A DNA stretch of 7,226 bases, taken from NCBI GenBank assembly GCA_947458775.1, contig CANGZX010000034.1, positions 1 through 7,226 of the forward strand. Direction: 5' to 3'. Of this stretch, positions 1 through 7,040 are shown piece after piece. The notes beneath the pieces are model-generated. The model made no database searches, was not told the DNA's origin, and saw only the letters and a program-made list of their open reading frames with translations. Each line of letters opens with the position of its first letter. The first letter of the stretch is position 1. Position numbers and translations under genes: made by a program. The DNA comes from Sphingobacteriaceae bacterium (GTDB lineage: Bacteria; Bacteroidota; Bacteroidia; Sphingobacteriales; Sphingobacteriaceae).

Positions 1-1586
1 ATGAATTGTTTTTAGAAGAAGGCTCTGATGATCACGATAAATTGGCCAAGCTTATGGGCGATTTGGATGAGTTAAATGCATGGACTTTTGAAAGTGATTT
101 AAAACAGATTTTAGGAAAACTCAATTTACATCACCTAAATGAACCCATGGCTACCTTAAGTGGTGGACAAAAGAAACGTGTAGCACTTGCCCAAGCACTT
201 ATTGAGGCGCAATTACACGAAGGTAAGTGTTTGCTTATTTTAGATGAGCCCACCAACCACCTCGATGTAGGCATGATTGAGTGGTTGGAAGATTATTTAA
301 GTGCTCAAAAACTCACCTTATTGTTGGTTACCCACGATCGATATTTTTTAGATGCCGTATGCAATGAGATTGTAGAGATTGATGAGGAGAAAGTATTTGT
401 ATACAAAGGCACCTACGATTATTTTTTAGAGCAAAAGAGCTTGCGCCAAGAAATGGAGCAAAGCGAACTCGAAAAAGATAAAAATACGTACCGCAGAGAG
501 TTGGAATGGATGCGTAGGCAACCTAAAGCCAGAACTACCAAAAGTAAAAGCCGACAAGATGCCTTTGCCGGGGTAGAAGATCGGGTGAAAAAGAAGAAAG
601 AGGTATCGGAAGTATCTTTACAAATAAAAATGACCCGATTGGGAGGGAAAATTTTGGAACTGAATAAAGTATCGAAGAGTTTTGGTGATTTATGCATTTT
701 AAACGATTTTGAGTACACTTTTCAACGAGGTGAACGCATTGGGGTAGTGGGTAAAAATGGCGTTGGTAAATCTACTTTTCTTAAAATTGCCCTGCAGTTA
801 GAACAACCCGATAGCGGTACAATTGATCATGGGGGCACCGTAGTTTTTGGTAATTTTGGTCAGGATGGGCTGAGCTACGAAGAAGATGTTAGAGCCATTG
901 AATACGTAAAAACCATGGGCGAATATTTCCCAATGGCCGACGGCTCCAAAATTGGCGCCAGCCAGTTTATGGAAAAATTCGGATTTAATGCCCAACAGCA
1001 ATATACTCCATTAAGTAAATTGAGTGGCGGAGAAAAACGTCGCTTACAATTGTTGAGCGTATTGTTTCGCAACCCCAATTTTTTGGTACTCGATGAGCCA
1101 ACCAACGATTTAGATTTACAAACCCTGCGTACCTTAGAGGAGTTTTTGTTAGAATATCCGGGCTGTATACTCATTGTAAGCCACGATAGGTATTTTATGG
1201 ACCGTATGGTTGATCACCTTTTTGCTTTTGAAGGAAACGGCGTAGTGCGTGATTATCCGGGCAATTATACCCAATATCGGGAGGCCTTGCTTAATGGCTT
1301 AATTCAGGATGAAAAAGCAGCACACCAAATCATGGTAGATAAAAGCCAGCCTAAGGCTCCCACGAAAGAAAAAGTACAACTCTCATTTAATGAAAAACGA
1401 GAGTTTGAAGCATTAGAAAAAGAAATTGCGCTGCTGGGAGAAGAAAAAACCACCCTGGAGAGCGCTATGAATGCAGGCATGGGCTATGATGAATTGCAAA
1501 ATGCCGCCGAACGAGTACAATTATTGGTGGATTTGTTGGATGAAAAAGAATTGCGCTGGTTAGAATTGAGCGAAAAACAAGCTTAG
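1..1586 (+). CDS. uup: ABC-F family ATPase, Uup type (5' partial)
   Basis: This is the C-terminal ~527 codons of a cytosolic two-domain ABC-F ATPase. The frame is open to the left edge (first complete codon at base 3), so the start and the first Walker A lie outside the window. Counting residue 1 from the codon at base 6: NBD1 has signature LSGGQ (51-55), Walker B LILDEPTNHLD (77-87, catalytic E81) and H-loop H110. A charged interdomain linker (~139-212) contains ELEWMRRQPKARTTKSKSR, a hallmark of Uup-type proteins. NBD2 has Walker A GKNGVGKST (249-257), signature LSGGE (339-343), Walker B LVLDEPTNDLD (360-370, E364) and H393. A coiled-coil C-terminal domain (~455-526) ends in DEKELRWLELSE, as in Uup. 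There are no membrane segments. Known for the family: ABC-F proteins act on the ribosome near the E/P-site tRNA, and Uup is linked to translation and DNA stability. Both catalytic glutamates are intact. It converges on the methyltransferase gene with a 4-nt stop-codon overlap. Antibiotic-resistance ABC-Fs are a less likely alternative, given the linker and C-terminal domain. Confidence 0.95.
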   Translation, partial: ELFLEEGSDDHDKLAKLMGDLDELNAWTFESDLKQILGKLNLHHLNEPMATLSGGQKKRVALAQALIEAQLHEGKCLLILDEPTNHLDVGMIEWLEDYLSAQKLTLLLVTHDRYFLDAVCNEIVEIDEEKVFVYKGTYDYFLEQKSLRQEMEQSELEKDKNTYRRELEWMRRQPKARTTKSKSRQDAFAGVEDRVKKKKEVSEVSLQIKMTRLGGKILELNKVSKSFGDLCILNDFEYTFQRGERIGVVGKNGVGKSTFLKIALQLEQPDSGTIDHGGTVVFGNFGQDGLSYEEDVRAIEYVKTMGEYFPMADGSKIGASQFMEKFGFNAQQQYTPLSKLSGGEKRRLQLLSVLFRNPNFLVLDEPTNDLDLQTLRTLEEFLLEYPGCILIVSHDRYFMDRMVDHLFAFEGNGVVRDYPGNYTQYREALLNGLIQDEKAAHQIMVDKSQPKAPTKEKVQLSFNEKREFEALEKEIALLGEEKTTLESAMNAGMGYDELQNAAERVQLLVDLLDEKELRWLELSEKQA

Positions 1587-2326
1587 GCTTTACGGCGTAC
1601 TTCGGTACAAAAAATACCGGCACTTACCGCCACATTTAACGATTCGGCAGCACCAAACTGGGGTATAGTTACTTGATTGCTTACTTTTTCTAAAATTTCT
1701 GGCCGAATGCCATTGCCTTCGTTGCCTAAAATAAGTAAGCCTTCATGGCCAAAACTGGTTTCAAAAATGGAGGTTCCGCCCAGGGTAGCAGCGAAAGTGG
1801 GTAAACTGCTGTTACGTATTAAAACTTCTAAATTGGTGTAAATAATATCCATTCTGGCTAAAGAGCCCATGCTAGCTTGTACCACCTTAGGGTTGTAAGC
1901 GTCTACGGTATCGTTAGAGCAAATTACTTGCTTAAACCCAAACCAGTCGGCGGTACGTATAATGGTACCCAAATTACCCGGATCTTGTATGCCATCGAGG
2001 AGTAAATGGAAGGTATTGGCTTCAATGGTGAGTTCTTTTTCATCATTTTGGGGTATATATACCACCGCCAATACGTCTTGAGGTGTAGTTAAACCCGATA
2101 TTTTAGCAATTTCATCAGCTTTAACCTCTAATAACTTTATATTTTGGGAGATTTTGCCCAATTTTGGGAGTACAGTAGAAGTGCCATAAACGGAGTGTAT
2201 ACGATATCCAGATTGAAGAAATTCGAGAACAGATTTTAGCCCCTCCACCACAAAAAGAGCATGTTCTTTACGGTATTTCTTTTGCTGCAATGATTTTATA
2301 AAACCGATCTCTGATTTTGAAAGCAT
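1583..2326 (-). CDS. SpoU/TrmH-family RNA 2'-O-methyltransferase
   Basis: A complete 247-aa SPOUT-class enzyme, predicted to transfer a methyl group from S-adenosylmethionine to a ribose 2'-OH in rRNA or tRNA in the cytosol. The N-terminal ~1-93 is the SpoU substrate-binding domain, with the family-typical opening of SLxxKKYRxxxxLFVVEG. The catalytic domain follows with all three SpoU motifs: motif 1 DPGNLGTIIRTADWFG (115-130; N118 and catalytic-type R124), motif 2 LLILGNEGNGI (197-207; E203) and motif 3 IPQFGAAESLNVAVSAGI (221-238; S229, N231), which forms the trefoil-knot cofactor site. The ATG at 2326 gives the expected N-terminus for this family, so the start is secure. It overlaps the divergent tamL start by 10 nt and the convergent ABC-F stop by 4 nt, so its promoter must lie inside tamL. 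The substrate (an RlmB-like 23S site or another RNA) cannot be told from sequence, so no symbol is given. Confidence 0.95.
   Translation of the reverse strand: MLSKSEIGFIKSLQQKKYRKEHALFVVEGLKSVLEFLQSGYRIHSVYGTSTVLPKLGKISQNIKLLEVKADEIAKISGLTTPQDVLAVVYIPQNDEKELTIEANTFHLLLDGIQDPGNLGTIIRTADWFGFKQVICSNDTVDAYNPKVVQASMGSLARMDIIYTNLEVLIRNSSLPTFAATLGGTSIFETSFGHEGLLILGNEGNGIRPEILEKVSNQVTIPQFGAAESLNVAVSAGIFCTEVRRKA
1597..1619. other. Two overlapping small hairpins just past the ABC-F stop
   Basis: GTAC-TTCG-GTAC (1597-1608) forms a 4-bp stem with a C(UUCG)G tetraloop in plus-strand RNA. It overlaps a second possible stem, CGGTA (1603-1607) with TACCG (1615-1619), around a CAAAAAA loop, and the two cannot form together. 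They begin 11 bases after the ABC-F stop, inside the 3' end of the methyltransferase gene. There is no U-run after the first stem on the plus strand, so a classical terminator is not supported. The bases also encode the conserved end of the methyltransferase (GIFCTEV), so chance is plausible. Confidence 0.3.
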
Positions 2327-4674
2327 ACGTCACCAAGCCAAATTTTGTTCGTGCAATAATACTGCTTTTTGTGGTTATTTCTGCCATGGGATGTTCGTCT
2401 ACTCGGTTTTTACAAAAAGATGAAGTATTGGTGCGTAAAATAAAGTTAAAAAACATAAACCCTCGTTTTGAAGAACAAGCATACGAATACGTGCAAAGGG
2501 ATTTGCAGAAGCCATCCTGGTTAAACTTGCGTTTATATATTTTAGCAAATACTAAACACGGAAAGTACCGTACCGAAAACATAAAAAAAATAGGCGAAGC
2601 GCCTGCTTTGTTAGATAGCTCTTTGGTAGAAATATCTAGAACACAAATAGAGAAATTTTTACAAACTAAGGGCTTTTTAAGTGCAAAAGTTCAAAGTGCT
2701 ATTGCTATTGAAAAACAAAAGGCACGCATTACGTTTACTGCCAATGCTGGAGAAGAATATACTATAAATGAGATGAGTTATTCTATTCCCGATAGCTCTG
2801 TGCGGAGTTTATATTTAAAAAATCAAGCATCAATTTCGAGTATTGCAGTAGAAAAACGCTACGATGCCGATACCTTAAACGCAGAGAGAGAACAAGTTTA
2901 CCAATTGATGAAAAAAAATGGGTATTACGAGTATTTGCGTCAGTATTTACGTTTTGAAGTAGATACGAATGGCTTTAAAAACAAAACGAATTTAAAACTG
3001 CTTATTAGCAATCCCCCTGGTAAGTTAGCACACGAAGCCTATACAATTGGGGATAGTTATTTGGCTATTCGTACCAGTACCGGTGCACTTGCAGGAGCAA
3101 AAGTTGATTCAGCTGTGCTCGATAATCAGTATTATCTCAAAGATTATTCGGGTAGGTTTAAATTGAAACCCATTACAAGGTATATATTTTCTAAAAAAGG
3201 GAGTAAGTATAGTTTAGAGGCCGAGAACTTAAGCTATGACCGCTTATATGATTTAAACGTATTTAGAAATATAAAAATTAGTTATCAAAAGCAGTCTGAT
3301 TCCTCACATGTGTTAGATGCTATTTATGATTTTACGCCACTCAAAAAAATGTCTAATCGACTAGAGGGTGAATACACGTTAAATGCAGCTAGAAATGGGT
3401 TTAATATTGGTAATACGTATACCAATCGTAATTTATTTGGTGGCGCCGAGCAATTTGACCTCAAGTTTAGATATGGTGTTTTGTTCGAATCTAAATCCTT
3501 GAGCCAGCTTTCTGATAGAGCATTTAACCGAGAATTTGAATTGGGTGCCAATTTAATATTCCCTCGTATTGTAATACCTTTTAAGAATACCGTTTCGAGC
3601 AAAAACGGCTTATCGCACACCACCTTTTCTACGAGTTTCCAATATTTTCGCCAAAAAAATGCCTTCGAAAATCGCACCTTCATCAATGCCATTTCATACG
3701 ATTGGATGGAAACCAAGTTTAAAAAACACACTTTTACGCCCTTCAATTTAGAGTATAGGAATGGCCAATTAGATGCCGATTTTAGAGATTATTTAAATGC
3801 AAATGGCTTTGGATTGTATGTAAAAACCAACGATAGGCAATTTGTAAACTTTGGTAGCCAGTACGCATTTACGCTCAATAATATTTTATTAAGCACCCAG
3901 AGCAATTTCTTTTATTTAAAAGCCTCTGCAGATTTAAGTGGTAATACCTTGGGCTTGTTAAATAAAGCATTGAATTTAAAAATTGATGAAAAGGGTTACA
4001 GAACGGTATTTGGTTTACCTTATTTGCAATACGCTAAGGCGGAATTAGATTTACGTTGGTATAAACACTTTGGTGGCGATAAGCAATTGGTTTTTAGGTT
4101 GAATCCGGGAGTAGGCATTCCGTATGGTAACAATACTGCTCTACCTATTGAGAAGAATTTTTTTGCAGGTGGAACAAACGGTATTAGAGCTTGGCAAGCT
4201 AGAACTCTAGGCCCGGGTAATTATAACAGAGCAGATATTGATCCGCAGATTCGGCAAAACCTACGTAATTTAGATCAGTTAGGAGAGATTAAATTTGAGG
4301 GTAACTTAGAATATCGCTTTAAAATATTAAACAACCTATTTGGCGCCAAAGTTAAAGGCGCAACCTTTACCGATTTTGGAAATATTTGGCGCATTCGTGC
4401 TGTGGCCGAAAATCCTGGAGGAGAATTCAATTCATCTAAATTCTTTAAGCAATTTGCCATAGGGGCGGGTGCAGGCTTACGTTTCGATATGGATTATTTT
4501 ATATTCCGTTTAGATGCCGCCGTTAAAATTCGCGATCCGCAGTTTACCGGCTCCGATCAGTGGGTTATAAAAAACATGTTTAATAAAGAGTTTAAACAAA
4601 TCTATGCCACCACACACTATCCAGATGTATATCGCTTTGTGCAATATAACTTTGGTATAGGGATGCCATTTTAA
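2317..4674 (+). CDS. tamL: TamL-type Omp85 outer-membrane assembly lipoprotein
   Basis: A complete 785-aa protein of the Omp85/BamA-TamA superfamily, predicted to sit in the outer membrane and help insert or translocate other envelope proteins. It starts with a basic n-region (K2, K7, R12), a hydrophobic core (13-23) and a lipobox-like SAMGC with acylated Cys26, followed by SSTRFLQKDEVLV, the pattern typical of TamL. Periplasmic POTRA-like repeats span ~36-340; the GEAPALLD segment (93-100) is also family-typical. The beta-barrel runs ~346-785. Barrel motif GTNGIRAW (619-626), followed by RTLGPGNY, corresponds to the L6 (V/I)RG(F/Y) motif of Omp85 proteins. The chain ends in FGIGMPF, a C-terminal beta-strand with terminal Phe. 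The start is the TTG at 2317. An in-frame stop lies at 2299-2301, and the next ATG (2386) falls inside the lipobox and would remove the signal peptide. Its partner TamB is not in the window. BamA itself is less likely because of the lipoprotein signal and the length. Confidence 0.9.
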   Translation: MKAYVTKPNFVRAIILLFVVISAMGCSSTRFLQKDEVLVRKIKLKNINPRFEEQAYEYVQRDLQKPSWLNLRLYILANTKHGKYRTENIKKIGEAPALLDSSLVEISRTQIEKFLQTKGFLSAKVQSAIAIEKQKARITFTANAGEEYTINEMSYSIPDSSVRSLYLKNQASISSIAVEKRYDADTLNAEREQVYQLMKKNGYYEYLRQYLRFEVDTNGFKNKTNLKLLISNPPGKLAHEAYTIGDSYLAIRTSTGALAGAKVDSAVLDNQYYLKDYSGRFKLKPITRYIFSKKGSKYSLEAENLSYDRLYDLNVFRNIKISYQKQSDSSHVLDAIYDFTPLKKMSNRLEGEYTLNAARNGFNIGNTYTNRNLFGGAEQFDLKFRYGVLFESKSLSQLSDRAFNREFELGANLIFPRIVIPFKNTVSSKNGLSHTTFSTSFQYFRQKNAFENRTFINAISYDWMETKFKKHTFTPFNLEYRNGQLDADFRDYLNANGFGLYVKTNDRQFVNFGSQYAFTLNNILLSTQSNFFYLKASADLSGNTLGLLNKALNLKIDEKGYRTVFGLPYLQYAKAELDLRWYKHFGGDKQLVFRLNPGVGIPYGNNTALPIEKNFFAGGTNGIRAWQARTLGPGNYNRADIDPQIRQNLRNLDQLGEIKFEGNLEYRFKILNNLFGAKVKGATFTDFGNIWRIRAVAENPGGEFNSSKFFKQFAIGAGAGLRFDMDYFIFRLDAAVKIRDPQFTGSDQWVIKNMFNKEFKQIYATTHYPDVYRFVQYNFGIGMPF

Positions 4675-6980
4675 TCTAAACTACGCTTGTTGTAAAGCAA
4701 AAAACCTGCATGAAACATCACTCCGATAGGTTTTTGTGAATCATCGTATCGATTTATACTGAAGCTTATGGGTCCAATTGGGCTCTGATACACCAAGCCT
4801 GCGGTAGCCACATACCGAGCTTTAGAAGCCTTATGCCACGTTACATCTTGTAAACCAACAAGTTCATATCCTTTAATGGATTTAAACAAGTAAGCCTCCA
4901 ATCGTAAATCAATATTTTTGCGCAGCGAAATGATATTTCTTAATCCCCCAGCAACATAAGAATTGGCTCTAAATCCTTCGAAAAATATCGATTTTGAATC
5001 TTGTAAGGGATAAAAAGTGGGGGCGCTTAATAAGGTAGATTTATAGGTGCTAAATAGTGGTTTATTTGTCAGTACCGATTCTAATGCATAACCAAATGTG
5101 ATGTGTTTTCTGCTGATGGGGTAATGCTCTATACTTGCTTTAAGGCGTAACCAATTGTGTGTTTTTTCAATGGGATGCAATTGTGCGAAAATAGATTCAT
5201 TGCGCAATACATTACCTGGTAAGTAGTTTTCTGTTCCTCCAAAAAATGCGGTTTGCAACTGAAAAAACAGGCCTTTGGTTGCATATTGTTTTTTGTTTAA
5301 GCTATTCTTACTTAAATCAAGGGCTACTTTAAAGCCAGCAAAGGTACTCTCATCAAAAACATCGCCGTATACATAATTGTTGTTGGGGCTAAACCGATCG
5401 TTAAAATCGAAATAACCTCCTAAAAACTCTAGCTTACCACTACGGCCAAAGGGGGTACCTAGTTTGACTATCCATTGCCTGTCCGATTGATCGACATAGG
5501 TTGGTTTTACCTTATCTACTATAATTTGGCTGGTACTGTAAAAGTTCCAATGGTTGTAGGTAAACTCGGTTTCTAGATAATAGGGTCGGGTAGTGGGTAC
5601 ATCCATTCTAACCGTAGTTTGCACCGATTCGTAAAACCTACCTGAATAGAGGTTTGCTCCAACAGTGTAAGATTGCTTATCAAGAAAATTATATTGCAGT
5701 CCTAAAAATACATTGCTTACAGGCCTGCTTGATATACTGCCTCCAAAATCTATCCTAAAGTTTTTTTGTGGTTTTACTTGTAACTCAAAGGTGGTATGTT
5801 GGGCAGAAGAATCTTGGTAAATTCGTGGATAGATTGTCTCAAAATTCTCATCGGCAGCTAGTCTATAGTACCCATCTTTTATACCCAGCAAGTCTAATTC
5901 TTGTTTTTTGGGTAAAAAAACATGTGTTACATAGGCTCTTTGTTTAGAGTTTATGCCATTAATAAGCACTTCATCAAAAACAAGGTTGGCATTTTTATTT
6001 GTAAATGCAATTCGCTCTTTTTTTAATTTATAAGAATCGCTACGAAGTTTTACAGCTTTCAAGATGTTTGGCATTTCGGCCATGGTGGCATCGTATCCAC
6101 TTTTAATAATGGCTGTAACCTCACTAAAATTGGTGGCCGAAAACGAGCTAATATTGGGCTGTATCACGGTTCCGTTTTTACCTATGCTTGCTGTATCTGA
6201 ATTGGCTAAAAAAATATACATCAAAAAGCGGTTTACAACCCGATCATCATTCTCTGTTGGGTACTCATTGTATGTTTTTGAAGAAACATTTACACCGATG
6301 ATGTAATCTGGATTGAAGTCTTTCTTCATCACATCTACAGGGAAATTATTGTAAATCCCCCCATCAAATACATACCTATTGCCCACTTTTACCGGCCGAT
6401 AAACTAGCGGAACGGCCATAGTGCCTCGTACGGCCTCTACCAAACTGCCGCTGCCAATGGGTACCATTTTTTTATCAAAAATATCCGATACAATGCAACG
6501 GTAGGGTACAAAAAGGTTGTCAAAATTGTTCTGTGCAGAAGCGGAGGCTTGTCCCAATAATTGCAACAAGGCAAAGTTTAACGGAATATCGTTTACTAAA
6601 TTGGCTCTAAAACTGGCATTAAAACTGGTATCTATTTCTAGCTTGGCATTTAAAAAGGCAGGGTTATCGGGTTTTTTCTTAAAGTAATACCTAAAATCAC
6701 TTTTAAAACGTCCGTTTACCCATTCTTGAAAATCATCGCTTTCTGCGATGTATTCGATTTCGGAGGGAGAATAACCAGCAGCATATAAGGCACCAACAAT
6801 GCCGCCCATAGAGGTACCAGTTATATAATCAATAGGAATGTGATTTTCTTCTAAGGCTTTTAAAACGCCAATGTGCGCCAAGCCTTTTGCACCACCACCA
6901 CTCAATACCAAGCCTACTTTTTGGCCTTTTACTTGGGTGAGTACGAATAACATGAGACTGAATAGAACAAATTTTTTCAT
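4671..6980 (-). CDS. Patatin-like phospholipase with POTRA and Omp85 barrel (type Vd, PlpD-like)
   Basis: A complete 769-aa secreted lipid hydrolase carried on its own outer-membrane barrel. The chosen start is the ATG at 6980, which opens a standard signal peptide (MKK, hydrophobic core, probable cleavage VKG|Q at 19/20). An upstream TTG (7031) would add 17 residues ahead of it and is unlikely. The patatin domain (~21-310) has oxyanion loop SGGGAKG (27-33), nucleophile elbow GTSMG (55-59, Ser57) and catalytic DGG (Asp206), so the Ser-Asp dyad is intact. A POTRA-like segment (~333-404) precedes a C-terminal barrel (~407-769). The barrel carries a degenerate L6-type motif, FRANSY (670-675). 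Known for the family: PlpD and FplA are type Vd proteins acting on phospholipids; whether the patatin domain is periplasmic or surface-exposed varies with the model. The gene follows the cysteine desulfurase on the same strand after 60 bp and converges on tamL with a 4-nt overlap. The natural substrate is not known. Confidence 0.94.
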   Translation of the reverse strand: MKKFVLFSLMLFVLTQVKGQKVGLVLSGGGAKGLAHIGVLKALEENHIPIDYITGTSMGGIVGALYAAGYSPSEIEYIAESDDFQEWVNGRFKSDFRYYFKKKPDNPAFLNAKLEIDTSFNASFRANLVNDIPLNFALLQLLGQASASAQNNFDNLFVPYRCIVSDIFDKKMVPIGSGSLVEAVRGTMAVPLVYRPVKVGNRYVFDGGIYNNFPVDVMKKDFNPDYIIGVNVSSKTYNEYPTENDDRVVNRFLMYIFLANSDTASIGKNGTVIQPNISSFSATNFSEVTAIIKSGYDATMAEMPNILKAVKLRSDSYKLKKERIAFTNKNANLVFDEVLINGINSKQRAYVTHVFLPKKQELDLLGIKDGYYRLAADENFETIYPRIYQDSSAQHTTFELQVKPQKNFRIDFGGSISSRPVSNVFLGLQYNFLDKQSYTVGANLYSGRFYESVQTTVRMDVPTTRPYYLETEFTYNHWNFYSTSQIIVDKVKPTYVDQSDRQWIVKLGTPFGRSGKLEFLGGYFDFNDRFSPNNNYVYGDVFDESTFAGFKVALDLSKNSLNKKQYATKGLFFQLQTAFFGGTENYLPGNVLRNESIFAQLHPIEKTHNWLRLKASIEHYPISRKHITFGYALESVLTNKPLFSTYKSTLLSAPTFYPLQDSKSIFFEGFRANSYVAGGLRNIISLRKNIDLRLEAYLFKSIKGYELVGLQDVTWHKASKARYVATAGLVYQSPIGPISFSINRYDDSQKPIGVMFHAGFLLYNKRSLD
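4700..4735. terminator. Possible bidirectional terminator-like inverted repeat downstream of tamL
   Basis: AAAAACCT (4700-4707) is a perfect 8-bp inverted repeat of AGGTTTTT (4728-4735), with a 20-nt loop. The stem is rich in A on the left arm and U on the right arm in either orientation, as in bidirectional terminators. It begins 26 bases after the tamL stop, where a tamL terminator would have to be, inside the last codons of the convergent patatin gene. The stem has only two G-C pairs and a long loop, so it would be weak, and the same bases encode the last barrel strands of the patatin protein. Treat it as a candidate only. Confidence 0.25.
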
Positions 6981-7040
6981 AGGTATTGTTCTTTTTATAT
7001 ATGTAGATGCCTCATATTCGGCTATTGCCAAAAAATGGGT
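6981..7040 (-). promoter_or_regulatory. 60-bp gap upstream of the patatin gene; possible weak promoter and A-rich leader
   Basis: This is the only intergenic DNA in the window. On the minus strand it contains a TTTTTTG (7035-7029), which could be a Bacteroidota -33 element. A TACATATA (7005-6998) lies 23 bases downstream and only half matches the -7 consensus TAnnTTTG. Just before the ATG there is an A-rich stretch (AAAAAGAACAAT) of the sort that serves as a translation-initiation region in Bacteroidota, and there is no strong Shine-Dalgarno. GGCAATAGCC could form only a 3-bp hairpin, too weak for a terminator. The patatin gene may be transcribed from here or by read-through from the cysteine desulfurase. 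Confidence 0.25.

Noticed and set aside
419..1174. Three minus-strand open frames (67-99 codons) inside the ABC-F gene
   Set aside because: They are antisense to conserved linker and ATPase motifs, have low-complexity composition and no recognisable product.
2277..2346. Possible Bacteroidota -7 promoter elements: TTCTTTTG (2277-2284, plus), TGATTTTG (2312-2319, plus) and AAAATTTG (2346-2339, minus)
   Set aside because: Each differs from TAnnTTTG by one base, but I found no matching TTG at the expected spacing upstream. Such matches are common by chance in AT-rich DNA.
2268..2582. Minus-strand 104-codon open frame across the methyltransferase/tamL start region
   Set aside because: It overlaps both well-supported genes, shows no recognisable domain, and fits an antisense shadow of tamL.
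3324..3746. Minus-strand 140-codon open frame inside tamL
   Set aside because: It lies wholly within the TamL barrel coding region, with no family motif and no sign of its own start region; it is a shadow frame.
6064..6306. Plus-strand 80-codon open frame inside the patatin gene
   Set aside because: It is antisense to the patatin domain with no supporting motif, although its residues look hydrophobic at the start.
6981..7031. 17-residue N-terminal extension of the patatin protein from a TTG at 7031
   Set aside because: It would bury a clear MKK signal peptide behind a non-hydrophobic leader; the ATG at 6980 is far more likely.
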